Shown: piece after piece, positions 36,690-48,045 of the stretch
How positions within the stretch are numbered: the first letter of the stretch is position 1
Layout of the letters: every line of letters begins with the position of its first letter
Assembly: GCA_014058105.1 (NCBI GenBank)
Contig: JACGCM010000674.1
Coordinates: 1-64,000 of the forward strand
Origin: Kingdonia uniflora
Taxonomy: Eukaryota > Streptophyta > Magnoliopsida > Ranunculales > Circaeasteraceae
DNA: 64,000 nucleotides
Reading direction: 5' to 3'
Notes under the pieces: generated by a model
The model's input: only the letters and a program-made list of their open reading frames with translations
Told to the model about the DNA's origin: nothing
Database searches by the model: none
Program-made: the position numbers and the translations under genes

Positions 36690-37886
36690 CAAAATTCTTT
36701 CATAGCCAACCTCGTTGTCGACAATAATTACAAAGGGCCACTCCCAACAGATCCAAAAGAGCACCGACAGCTGATCAACAACTCGAAGCGCTACAATAAT
36801 CAAAATGGTGTGCTATACCGCCTTTCCGTCACGAGGCCTTACCTCAAGTGCCTCTCCTAACCAAAGGTAGATGAAATGTTTTGCGAATTACATGTAGGGA
36901 CTTGTGGCTACCATACCGCAGGTCGATTACTAGTAAACAGAGCTATTATAAAAGGATTATTCTGGCCCGGTATACGCAAGCAAGCAGTGGAGTACTCACA
37001 CAGATTTGATACCTGCCAAAAACATGGACATATGATACGCGCCCTTGCATTCAAACTCCATGCAAGCAAGGTGTTCTGGCCATTCAAATGATGGGCACTT
37101 GATCTCGTCGGCAAATTCCCTAACTCTCCAGGTAACCGCTGTCAAATACTCATAGCTACCGATTATTTTATGAAATGGGTAAAAGCAGATCTACTCTGTC
37201 GAACCAGAGAAGAAAATGTCATATCTTTTATCTTGGAACACATCATCACTCGGTTTGGGTGCCCCTACCTAATTCGTATCAATAACAGGCTCTAATTTGT
37301 TGGAGAAAAAATCATAGCCTTCCTCAACCAACACAATATCATCCACTCACCATCCAATCCTTACTATCCTCAAGGCAATGGCCAAGCCAAATTCACCAAC
37401 AAAACCATCGTGGATGGACTCAAAAAATGGCATCACTCACAAAAATAGGCATATCGTACCACTCATGTCCTATAGGCATATCGTACCACTCCCAGACAGT
37501 CAATAAGATGTACCCCATTCCTCCTTACCTTTGGCCCTGAGGCCGTCATTCCTTCTGAATGCCATCAACCAGTTCAAGATCATGGGCTACCTAACGAGGA
37601 AAATGAGTTCAAATTGGCTTGCAACCATAATATGATCGATAAAACTGGGGAACGCGCCATCGCTAACCTAGGTCAATATCATCATATGCTAGCCAGGTCG
37701 TACAACAGCCGAGTTAAAAACTGTACCTTCCAAATTGATGATCTCGTCCTCAGAGAGATTCCTCAACATCGCAAAGAGCCTCAAGCTGGAAAATTAGCCG
37801 ACAATGGGGAGGGTCCATTCATTATCACAGGTTTCTCAGGCCTGGGATTATATTATCTCATGACAGAAGAGAGAATCCCTATTTGA
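36690..37886 (+). pseudogene. Integrase of element III, catalytic residues changed
   Basis: Zinc-binding domain at 36876-37030: LHVGTCGYHTAGR, then HRFDTCQKH, where the first Cys of the CxxC pair is Phe. Core: ATDYFMKWV with first Asp at 37161-37163; second Asp changed to Asn (IRINN, 37281-37283) next to a stop; catalytic Glu changed to Lys in NGQAK (37389-37391). A short direct repeat (AGGCATATCGTACCACTC at about 37448 and 37474) is a small insertion. The tail, 37614-37886, is open (QYHHMLARSYNSRV, then EGPFIITGFSGLG). Inactive. Confidence 0.87.
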
Positions 37887-38100
37887 AATCCTTGGAATAC
37901 TAGGCGACTAAAACGGTACTATCATTAAGCGTTTTACTACTACATTTTTATTTCTCGTTTTTGATTTTTAATTTTCCCAATTCCAAAAGTGAGATTTTCA
38001 TCTCCATCCAATGTAAATTATGAAATGATCAATGAAATTTCTAAGTTTTTCACAATATCTCTATACTTACGTAGATTCAACCACATTCTGTATATTAAAA

Positions 38101-38625
38101 CATAGATAATACTAGCTTTTAATCGATCATTATACCAGTTAAATCAAAGATAATACTTGGTTTGGCTGACTCTTCTAAATCTCTGCGATTGAAACAAGTG
38201 TAGAAACTTGTTTTATATCAAAGACTTCGCCAAACATAAGATAAGGCAAATGTAATACTAGATTTCATCTACTTCAACTTGTTTGAGACATTATACTAGT
38301 TAAATCAAGGATAACACTTGGTTTGGCTGACTCTACTAAATCTCTGCGATTAAAACAAATGTAGAAATTTGTTTTATATCAACGACTCTAACAGACATAA
38401 GATAAGGCAAAGGTAATACTAGCCTTCATCTCTTTCAATATGTCTGTAATATTACTACAGTTAAATCAATATTAACTTGGTTTGGCTAACTCAACCCATC
38501 TTTACGATTAGAGCAATTGTAAAAAAATATTTTATATTAAAGACCTCACCAGACATTAGATAAGGCAAAGGTCATGCTAACTTTCATCTATTTCAATATG
38601 TCAGCGACATATACTATTTATTTTT
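38101..38625 (+). repeat. 161-bp tandem array in element III
   Basis: Three units start at 38139, 38300 and 38461, each opening TTAAATCAA, after a 38-bp partial unit. They are homologous to the 160-bp units of element II (CTTGGTT, ACATAAGATAA) but more diverged, and the third is the worst. Same place in the element. Confidence 0.93.
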
Positions 38626-38659
38626 AGGTCACATTACAATGGATTCTTTTCTGCTGCTG

Positions 38660-41600
38660 AGATTTCAGCCATGCTTTGCCCTTCAGAAGGAGGTCGATCA
38701 GAATTTAGTTCCTGAGTTACAGGAACTCTGCCCCTCTCTATAAGATCAACAGGTCGAGGGCCTAAATTTATTTCCATGAAGGCCATACAGTTCCCTTGAT
38801 CTATATTGACTTTACAAATTCATCCCTTGTCAGACAAACTCTTGAACACGGTTTCTCATTATAACTCAAGTCTTTTTACTTCCTTTACAAAATATGCAAT
38901 GATCAACTTTAACAGGTTTACTTGTGACGCATGAGCTACAACGATCCTTGAAAAGTGATTTCTCAACTTCTCGAGGCATGACTCCAAAGTCGTATTTAGT
39001 TTCTTCTGATGTGCCATTTTTATTTATGTCCGAGCATCAAAATTTATAGTCTCTTCCAATTTTTTGACAAATTTTGGTGATTCAGCCTGATTAATGGCAT
39101 CTAGGTCCACCACCTGGGTTTGAAGTTTCTCGATTTCTGCATTCAGCTCTTCCCTGGTCGAAGTATCCCTTAACAAATCATTTTTTTTTATATCAAAATT
39201 TCCTTCCATCCTGATTTCCCCTTCCAAGACCTTCTCCCTGACGAGAACAACATCCAACTTGTGCTGGCATTCCCTTAAGTTTGCATTCCCTTTGTGTACA
39301 TTCCCCTAAATTTGAGCTACGTCGCCTTTCAGTTCTCTAATTCGACCTGACAGACTAACTACATCCCCCTGGACTAGAAGAACTTTATCATCATTTCTAC
39401 TCCCCCTCAAGCACTTTCTAGCCTCGGCTTTCTTGGCATGCGCGTTGGCTTGCGCCAATTCAATCTTCAATCGTGCCACCCTCTCATTTAAATCGTCACA
39501 CCTCCGTTGCATCCCCCGAAACTCCATATCCCTAGCGGGTAGGGCTATATGAAAATGTTCGGCTGTAGCTTCCGAGGCTGATAGATTTTCTCAAGCCACC
39601 TTCAACTCATTATCTTTTTCAATCATTTTCTGTTTCAGTTGCTCCAATCTGCTTCTACAATTTTGAAGATCAGCTCGAGATTATCCCTCCGATCTTTTTA
39701 GCGCCTGAATACGGTATTGAGCCATTTCAGCTTGCCTACCCTTAACTATCAGCGTGTCAATCTGACTTTAAAGTTTTGTGACGAGTTATTTTATCTCTGT
39801 AAGCTCTTTTAGCCCTTGCCAATTTTGGCATCCTTCCCCCCGATCTTACGAGTGAGGTCGACAACAGTCTGAGATGCCTTAACAAATTTAAAATGTACCT
39901 TTACATGCTGGTCTTCTCTGTCCTCATTCGCATCCCTAGCCCTATCCAACTCCCCCGCAAATTCTCGGTTACATTGGAACACCTCATCTTTACCCGAGCG
40001 ATTTGAATCCAATTCGACCTGCACAATAATAAATACATTATATACAGCTTAATTCAGAACACCCATCAACATGACATATATATATATATATATCTTATTT
40101 CTAAAAAGATATCTAATTTTTAGCATTTATTGTGCGCAACTACTTTTAGACTTAAAAGTCGAGGTAAAATCTCAGATAGGTGCTCAATGACATGTATTTC
40201 GAAGTCTAAGATACATATTTTCTATATGCTACTTTAACTACATACTTTGAATTTTCCTATGCATTATATTAGTATTATTTTCCTAAAACTGATAGCAAGT
40301 TCTTGGTCTGCCTCTACGCTTTATGTTATCTTATTTACTTGGTAGCTTTATGTCAATATCGCATACAAGTCAGAAGGCTTGTTCCGATCTAACCTGCAGA
40401 TCCACTTGCAAAGACAGCAAGGCTGTGGAAATCTCTCTTTCCTTGGCAAACTCGGTCTCTAGATTATTTATTCTGAGACTCATTTCTCTAAGTGCCTACA
40501 AATGGGTTATAAAAAAAAGGGTTCAGCCTACAAAAGTTTATTCAATACGCAAAAATCCAATAATTTACAAGACACTTCCAAATTACTCATACAAAGTCAT
40601 TTTTCTACCCGACCTTCTCATTCTCTCCCTCCGAAAGTTCGGTGTCATCCCCTTGATTGTCTAGCACTGTCTAGCCCATTATCAACTCCCACCGCTACTG
40701 CTTCCACTTCTTCATCATCACCCTTCTTAACATAGGTGTCTGCCCTAATGGCATCCTCCTCATCCTCAGAATATCCCTTCTACATCAGGTGGCGCCCAAG
40801 CCTTTTGCGCTCCGCCTCCACTTCCTCCAGATTTACCCTTGCCTACGCTTGTAGATGGCCAATTGCCACTGCATGGGTAGCCTTCAGAGCCTCTAACATC
40901 TTTGCTTCCTTGAGAGCATCAGCCTTCACTCGAGCTATCTTCATTTCAAGCTTGACTTTCACCTTCATCAGCTCAAATTTTTCTTCTTCCACTCCAAGCC
41001 AAATCCCCTTCACCAAATGAGAAACCCACACAAAATAAATTGACCTCAGCGTGAGTTCAAAATGCAATAAGTAAATATTTCACATGATCAAACATAAATA
41101 CATGCCATCCTACTCATGTCCTTCTCTCCATGAAGAGCCGCCAGCCTGGCCATTTCCTCCACCGCTTTGAGATCATTCTCAGCAGTAGGTTACTCATCAG
41201 CGACCTTTTTCCCCGACCTCCTCGAAGGGTCAATCCTTCTCCTTTTCTCTTTTCTGTCAATCTCACCACTTCCAGTGGTACCAGAGGCTGACGGACGCTT
41301 CAACATCTATTTTTTCAAAAATGTTCGAGCTAATTTGCTCGGCATAATAGACTCTGGCTGAACAGAACTGTCTATTCTAGGGGTCTTTGCCAAGTCCTTT
41401 CTTCTTCCCATTATTAACACCCACCATCAGCCTGGTCGATTGTGATTTTTAAACCTTTTTCGACTTACTCCCAACCATTTTCTTTCTGTTAAGGGCAAGT
41501 CCTTCCAACACAAATTCGAGCTCAACCTCTTTTTCAGCAACCTCGTCCAATAATGAATCTTTCCTCTCCACCTGGGACTTCGGGCCTGCCATGCACAACA

Positions 41601-42402
41601 TTTTTTATTATCAACAAAAGTTCATCAGTTTAAACATATCATTGTTATACTTACTTTGTTTTACAATTCTAAACAGAAGATCCAAAGGTTATTCATCATC
41701 TCTCTGAAGACAATTACCCTTCACCCATATTACGTTGTCATTCCAGGCTCGACCTGCTAAATTTAGATTGAAGAAGTGATGCCGAGTTGTACTCACACAG
41801 AAATATGCCCCGCCACTGGCGTGATAATTCATCACAACACAAACCGTAATACGTCCTCAAGGGATATCCACCTCGCTTTCCCCTCATTCTCCCATTTTTT
41901 TATTCAGATGGTCTCTAACACTTATTACCTCCCACATGTTCCCGTTCAGTTAAAGAAGACATGCCCCAATCGTATTCATAATCCCCTTAGCCAAATTGGT
42001 AAGGGGAAGACTCAACCCGTACTCTAATTGAGACTGGTAACACAAGAAACTCACTGAAAGATCACTTCAAGCACTCCTATCAAAATATTCTAACGAGATC
42101 GATCCATATATACCCCTATCTCGTTTTTCCTCCTCCAAGTCGGCCAACAAATAAAAATACTCCTCCCCCGTCGCTACATTACACTCCCTAAATAGCCTAC
42201 CAGCATATTCTACGCAGTTACCCCATTTCCCTTCTACGGCAACCTTGGCTTTACAAAATTCTTTAAATACATCTGAACCAGCGGGATAGGCCACCAATTT
42301 ATCAGGGAAACCTGGAAATTGCTCCAATCCTACTTCAATCTCACTATCAGACTCTACCATCCGACCAGAGGTCAAAACCTCGTTAATAGGCAAACTATCC
42401 AT
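38660..42402 (-). pseudogene. Main antisense gene of element III, multi-exon
   Basis: Exon 1, 42402-41655: MDSLPINEVLTSGRM, LVAYPAGSDVFKEFCKAKV, TGEEYFYLLADLEEEK, then YGLSLPLTNLAKGIMN and the GRPW-like signature in worn form; donor GTAAGT at 41654-41649. Exon 2, 41572-41106: acceptor GTCCCAG, a strong basic patch (RKEKRRRIDPSRRSGKK near 41255-41205) that looks like a nuclear localisation signal, LARLAALHGEKDM-like end; the donor is GC. Exon 3 from about 41028 (its acceptor AG is lost), exon 4 near 40500-40390, exon 5 from 40020: coiled coil (DDLNERVARLKIELAQANA) ending LGPRPVDLIERGR near 38760. Exon order and borders match element II. Internal stops make it a pseudogene. Confidence 0.8.
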
Positions 42403-42637
42403 TTTAACTACAATTTTACAGGCAAAGTTTTAATCTTACACAAATATCTCTTACGGTCGACCTACATACAGGTTCAGGTATCTATCATTATTTCATATGC
42501 ATCGATCATTCATATGTAACATATCTTTCAAATATTCTGTCTATATGTCAAAAATCATAGGTTGCTATAAATAGTTATTTTTTAGAGATTTGCTTAAAAT
42601 AGACTACGATTTGTAAAAAACACAGCACACGTCTCTA

Positions 42638-42856
42638 CTAACTTTCAGTGTCAAAATGAGAATCCACTGTAGCACCAACTCCTTCCCTCACAATGTTGTT
42701 ATATAGCCACCTAAGTGAGTCAGTGCCTGCAACTCTCTTCAACTGTTGATCACCCTCAGATAAATCCTTACCAAATCCTCTAAATTTGTTTTGCGTTTCT
42801 CTCTCTATACTCTCCAAAATTTTAAAAGTTAAAAAACATTTGAATGATGAAGACAA
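42638..42856 (-). pseudogene. Short antisense 5' exon of element III
   Basis: Reads SIERETQNKFRG, then DQQLKRVAGTDSLRWLYNN, IVREGVGATVDSHFD, ending GAAAG before TTAGT. Element II has the same exon at 46117-45923 (RRWLYNSMAREGFGTAADSH), where it ends at a donor-like GTTAGT. It sits about 240 bp upstream of the main antisense gene, so it is probably its first coding exon or a short leader ORF. Confidence 0.6.
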
Positions 42857-43332
42857 AGTACTATTTATTTTTTTCTCTTTCTAACGGCTGACAGTTATTG
42901 CGCCTCGTACGACCCGTCCTTGGTTTTGGAACCGAGGCGTCATTTCCACTATCCATATCAGATGTCTTATACCTTCTCTATAAAACTGTCTTTCCATCAT
43001 TACCTCTGCCCTCATAATTTAATATATTTTTATCTCCTGTTTCCATATCTTTATCTGACTTTCCTACACTCATGATGACTCATACTCCACGATATCTGAT
43101 TTTAATAACTTTACATAAAAAACAAAACTAGAAGTTCCTGTATTTTTCTGCTCTTGTTCCTTATACATATAGTACTAGTGACGCCATTTTCAAAGCTAAC
43201 AAATTTTTTAAAGTTATTCAAAATTTGTTTGTCAAAACAGTCTTAAACGGCATTTGCAACTATAGAGGGTCAAATTGACTTCTAACTTTTCTGTTAAATT
43301 CAATAACACTTACATTTATTTAGAATAACACT
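42857..43332. other. Antisense intergenic stretch of element III
   Basis: No coding pattern. Near 42901-42940 is an imperfect stem (GCCTCG ... CGAGGC) around a CGTACG-like core. The equivalent DNA in element II (about 49131-49157) keeps the same stem (CCTCG ... CGAGG). Position suggests an antisense promoter or RNA signal, which is inference. Confidence 0.35.
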
Positions 43333-43688
43333 TTACATATAATTACATCTAAAATAGCCTTGATGACCTGGGTGACCACATTCGATCAGATATCCTCCAT
43401 CGATCATCCCATTTTTAAACTCGATCTCCACCTCAGCAATCAATCTAATAATCTCTTCTCGATCTGAAGGGTCTCACACCAATTCACGAAAGCATACATC
43501 ATAGAAATACCGGGCATACTCAAGTTCCCTACCCTTACATCCAGTCCTTTGAGCTGATACTCCCTCACTGGTAACTTAGCATCATAACCAAATAATCTAA
43601 AAATCCTCTCTCATATTTTAGTAATTTTTATGGCCAATCGTCCTTCAGTGGCATGACGACTTCTCCGAGATCGAGTCCGCACCATCAT
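43333..43688 (-). pseudogene. Antisense ORF b of element III
   Basis: Starts MVRTRSRRSRHATEGRLAIK, then RIFRLFGYDAKLPVREYQL, a frame shift, then YARYFYDVCFRELV and EIIRLIAEVEIEFKNGM, ending CGHPGHQGYFRCNYM at 43336 with a TAA at 43333. The ends match element II exactly in spacing. The C-terminus is a tight Cys/His cluster, a possible metal-binding knuckle. One shift and two stops break it. No known family was recognised. Confidence 0.72.
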
Positions 43689-44654
43689 AATCTCTTCTCC
43701 ATATTCAAAAATAAATTATACTCTTATTTATTCATTTGTACAACACTTTCCCCTCAAAATATGATTTTGACCTTTTATCTCGTAACAGAAACCCAAAAAT
43801 CTTGAGATAAACTATTAAAACTTATCCCTTCCCTCGAACTCATACGTTACATTATTTTTCAAGTCAAGCTTATTCTTTCAAGATTTATCCTTCTATCGAC
43901 CTCTATTAGCTCGAATTTTTGCATTACAGATTTCCTAATATTTTTATCTCCTACATTTCCAACATGCAGACATATCATACTTACATCACCACATGAATTT
44001 TTGTACATATTTATCTTAGTTTGAATGTTACAATAACAATACTTTCGGTACTCATAAACTTCAATTCATTTCATACATCATTTAAACTTTTCAGTTCGAT
44101 TATACGAGCTATTTTCTATCTACATAAACACAAGTAATTGGATGACAAATTTTATTCATGTAAATAAAATTATACTTGATTTTACTGATAACAAGTCTTT
44201 CAGTAATTGATCTCAGGTATATTACAGAAACCTAATCTGTCCAGCACCCAACTTTAGGTATTTTACAGATAACAAGTTTTTTAGTACTTTTGCAAGTAAC
44301 AGGTCATTCAGGCACTCCAACATATTAAATCCTTCAGTTCGTCCTACTTCAGTGATTTTTTACCCTAATGCAAAGCAGAAATTAGAACCAACAAAAAGCT
44401 TTCCCCATATGAGTTTGATCGAAGTCTAGTCGAACTTCAAATGGAAACTATGCAGGCAGTATACTCAATGCTGGCACCAACTCTTTAAAGTAAAGGTCTT
44501 CTGAGCGCCAAGACGTGATGGAAATGCAGAAGTGGACTCTCACTTCTCGTCTTACTCCTCTACTGCCATCACCGCCATCCCTATAACCACCACCCCCGAA
44601 GAGTTGGCAGAGATGAAGAGGGCCCGACCTTAGAATCTATTGTGATACAAGAAA
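43689..44654. repeat. Spacer with degenerate minirepeats, element III
   Basis: AT-rich. About 44180-44335 has several imperfect copies of a 27-40-bp unit around GATAACAAGTCTTTCAGTA. Element II has the matching stretch at 50430-50590. No coding pattern. By position it lies between ORF a and ORF b on the antisense strand. Confidence 0.6.
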
Positions 44655-44954
44655 TTAGCATAACTTCCCTGCAATTATGCCTATCTCTACATATGAATCC
44701 CCCACCTTGTCCTCCACAAGAGTACGGAGACAAGCCCAACGTTCCCCGCATGTCAAGACGATGACATAAAACCTCCACTTACAGTAGAATTCCTCTTCAG
44801 CTTCAACCACTTCATCTTCCAACATGCCTTGATAAGTTTGAGGAACAGGTACGGGTATCAACATCTCCAAGGACTGGTCACCAAAGTATTTCAACTTCGA
44901 CCTCTGTATTTCAGATGCAATCCTCTCTTCAAGGACCATCCTCCATGTCTTCAC
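44655..44954 (-). pseudogene. Antisense ORF a of element III
   Basis: Reads VKTWRMVLEERIASEIQ, KYFGDQSLEMLIPVPVPQTY, DEVVEAEEEFYCKWRFYVIV, RTLVEDKVGDSYVEIG, ending KLC at 44655. The presumed start codon, aligned to the MVTT of element I, is ATA here. After the stop the reading LRSGPSSSLPTLRGW continues in another frame, as in element II, so the gene was probably longer. Unknown family; a small acidic protein. Confidence 0.68.
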
Positions 44955-45283
44955 TATTTTTAATACTTTTAAGAATTTTACAAATTACAAGCGTACTCTG
45001 CTTCAAGGATTCGATACAGGTACTATTTATATAACCCTACATTTATTGTGCAGGTACGTTTTACCAAGCGTCACCATTCATTACAGACGCAACTCTTAAA
45101 AATCATAACAGTCACATACATTAGCATCCACATCCTCATTAAATACACATCATTTCCCCATAACCCGCGTAACTTCTACACAGTCAAAGCCATCATTACT
45201 CCATTTCAATTATCAAGAACTTTAACCCAAATACCAATTACAAATAGATCATTTCTCAACCAAAGCCACTCGTGACTTCAGTT
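44955..45283. other. 3' non-coding part of element III
   Basis: Between ORF a and the polypurine tract. Plus-strand frames here resemble nothing known. The purine-rich GCGAGGAGGCGA at 45284-45295 is the likely polypurine tract. Element II has GCGAGGGGGAAA in the same place. Confidence 0.6.
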
Positions 45284-45296
45284 GCGAGGAGGCGAT

Positions 45297-45713
45297 TGTA
45301 GGGACCTATCTCTCGATCTCACCTAAAGTTGAGCTGTCCCCAATTCAAATTGCCTCCATCTCAGACTCACGTATTTTTAACATAACTTCCCCAAACAACA
45401 TTCCAACTTACCCCACAAACTGGTTAAGAACGTGGGCAAAACTTAAATTGAAAAGCCTTATCTAGTTAAAGACACCTATCTTTCATAAACTTGTCAGTTG
45501 CTCAGTCAACCACCACTAACCACCACTAACCACATTGTTCAGAAAATGTTCTCCAGCACGATAAAGGTCGCCATTTTTTTTTACCTATTTAGAAGTTTTC
45601 CATGCTAAAATCACATGTATCATTTCTTACTTTCCATTAGAATATTATTGCAGGTTCATTAGTGTGATAGTGAATTCTAAGCCATTTCGATCTTACAAAA
45701 TTTGGCCATTACA
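45297..45713 (+). repeat. 3' LTR of element III, internally deleted
   Basis: 417 bp against 602 bp in the 5' copy. About 215 bp spanning the TATA box and the start of the transcribed part are missing near 45568. A small duplication (ACCACTAACC repeated) lies near 45512-45533. The ends TGTAGGG and CCATTACA are intact, followed by the CCTAC duplication. Confidence 0.95.
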
Positions 45714-45922
45714 CCTACACAAATACTCCTCACGATAGACCTACAAACAGGTCCAGGTATCTATCATTATCTTTTACATATACGTCCAACACATACAAAA
45801 ATATTTTTTATATCATATATCAAGCAGGTTTTCATTGATTATTATAAATAATAATTTGTAGATTTTCCTAGAAACATGAACGTAATTCTCAAAAAACGCG
45901 TATATATGCCACAAATCTTCTA

Positions 45923-46117
45923 CTAACCTTCTATGTCCGAATGCGAGTCCGCAGCAGTGCCAAATCCTTCTCTCGCCATGCTGTTGTACAACCACCTTCG
46001 TGACTCAGTTTTAACGACTCTCTCACGCTTTAACTGATGATCACTGTCAATTAAATCTCTATGAGTTTCTATGCTATTTTTGTTTTTCTTCTTCCTTCCT
46101 CTCTGACTGCTCTTCAA
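45923..46117 (-). pseudogene. Short antisense 5' exon of element II
   Basis: MKSSQRGRKKKNKNSIE at the start, then DHQLKRERVVKTESRRWLYN and MAREGFGTAADSHSDIEG, ending at a donor-like GTTAGT. It corresponds to 42856-42638 of element III. The piece was cut off from the rest of its gene by element III (31617-45713) on one side and from ORF b by the solo LTR on the other. Confidence 0.6.
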
Positions 46118-47667
46118 GTTTTCAGAAGTTGAGAAACGTTTGATTTGTAATGACCCAGATTTTTTTTATATATAGTATCATTTATATACTCATCACATTG
46201 TCACTCTGCATATTCCTGTCTATATATTGCCACTCTCATGTTCTTATACTTTAAGAATTCCATATAATTATTCCAAATCCATTATGTATCCAACTGTTTC
46301 CTTTTGTATCCTTTGCATATGGATTTGGACAGGTTTGACATTAGATTTCCTTTCAGTAACTTCTATATGTTAGGGCGGATTAGGATGTGTTGGCACCTTG
46401 GGAAACCTTGTGTGGGTTGGTGATAATGTTTTGCTGTAGTGTGGTAATGTGTATGTGATTCAGTAGATTTTTGGTTAGTTTGCGAATTTTTTGGAATTTC
46501 CATTGGATAGCTTCCTTTTACCAACTGTTTAGAATTTGGAACATTTCTTCTGTTATGTTAAAATTCCAACTATCTATTTATGTTCGAACATGAATGCCTT
46601 ATGTTCGAATATAGGGCGTGTTTAGACGACCAAGTTGGGTTTTTAAGTGAGTCTTCGACGTCGGTGATACCTCGAGATACGTATTTTTACTTCCCTTATA
46701 AATAACCAAACCCCTCATTATCAAATCATCATTCTTCTCCCTCAAACGAAACCGACTCAAACCCTCCTTCTAAACTCCTTCCCTCTTGGACGATTGAGGC
46801 CGAAATTACTACACCTAGTTGTCAATTATCATCCGTGATTGTTAGCGAACTTCGCGGAGCCACGGCGTGGAAAAAATTATTCTCCCGCTCGCTAATTTGT
46901 CGTCGTCTTTTGCTGGACTCGGCCACTCCCTCCCCGTGATTTCTGTTACTAATTTCGGTATTAGGGTGCTGATTTCAGATTATTGGGTATACTAGGGTGT
47001 TGATTTCAGATTATTGGGTATACTATTGTATGATTTCAGTGGTTGAGTGAAAACCATAGCTTAGGGTTTGTGATTGGAGAATGTATTGGGGTTGTTTTTG
47101 ATATCGGAGTGTATTTAATTTAAGGTTTTGGGTTCAACGGACGTATGGACTGATTTGGGTGATGTATGGACTTATTTGGGCAGTGTTGTGGAGGACGGGT
47201 GGTCCGGTAACTTAATTGCGGGACTCTTTTGTGCTGGAAACGAGTTGCTTAGTTCCCCGAGTTCGCTTTTATCAGGCGAGTGTCCCTTCGAGTCTGAATT
47301 CTTTACTAGTATTGCCTATGTTAATGTAGAATGACTATTAGGATGTAGTATAGATTTATTCTCCTTGTTAAGCTAGTTATTACCGGTGATTAGATATGTT
47401 AGCTTAGTTGCTTAGTTATATGCATCGGACTTCAAGGACGGGTTAGAAATTGTTACGCTAGTTCTCGTGGCTTTTTCTTTGAACTTTGATAGCGTAACTA
47501 CTCTTGACTCATCCTAGGAGTCGATTATCAGCTGAATTTAGTATTTAAACACTCGTAAAGTTGTGGCTCTATATATTAGTGTTAAAGTTTTGCATGTTGT
47601 GTATTCCTGTGGCTTGGTCCTGGAATACTGGTTATTCCTTTAAGATTAGTATTATTGTTGATGTTGT

Positions 47668-47905
47668 GACTGTTAAGTCACTATATATCTGGGTATCGGC
47701 GTTGTGACAGCTTAGTCACTGAACGTCAACTGGATATTAGTCATTATTTATCTGATATTTTAATGTTGTGACTAGGAACTAGTCACTGTTCATTGGTGGC
47801 TTGATATAGTGATGGGTTAGTCACTGTCCATCTAGTTATTGACATGTGACCAGTAAGATGTTGGCCATAGGGTTAAAAGTGTGACTAAGTCACTATTTAA
47901 CAGTT
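47668..47905. repeat. GTGACT / AGTCACT hairpin repeats
   Basis: Several degenerate units of GTGAC, a short spacer and AGTCACT (for example TGTGACTAGGAACTAGTCACTG), each able to fold into a small stem. They lie in the transcribed part of solo LTR 1. Confidence 0.7.
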
Positions 47906-48045
47906 TTAGGAGTAATTACCATTTTCTTTTGTTGGTAGTTATCCTAAGTGCGTATACCAGGTTATCGGCTGTAATGTTTTGATCTCAGATGGATCTATTT
48001 TGAATCAATAGGATCCTTAGATCGGGTCAAAGTTTTAGAGGTAAA

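Larger units (their letters stand above)
31617..45713 (+). mobile_element. Element III: Tat-type retrotransposon nested in II
   Basis: 14,097 bp, flanked by perfect CCTAC duplications at 31612-31616 and 45714-45718. It inserted in the antisense region of element II, just 5' of its main antisense gene. It has the fullest gene order in the window: gag, protease, reverse transcriptase, RNase H, archaeal-type RNase H, integrase, 161-bp array, antisense gene, ORF b, ORF a. It belongs to the same family as II but a different subfamily, judged by shared LTR bases. Confidence 0.96.

Noticed and set aside
23200..45713. Pairing LTR 23200-23813 with 45297-45713, or 31617-32218 with 51539-52152
   Set aside because: Diagnostic bases group 23200 with 51539 and 31617 with 45297, and the CCTAC duplication fits only the inner pair.
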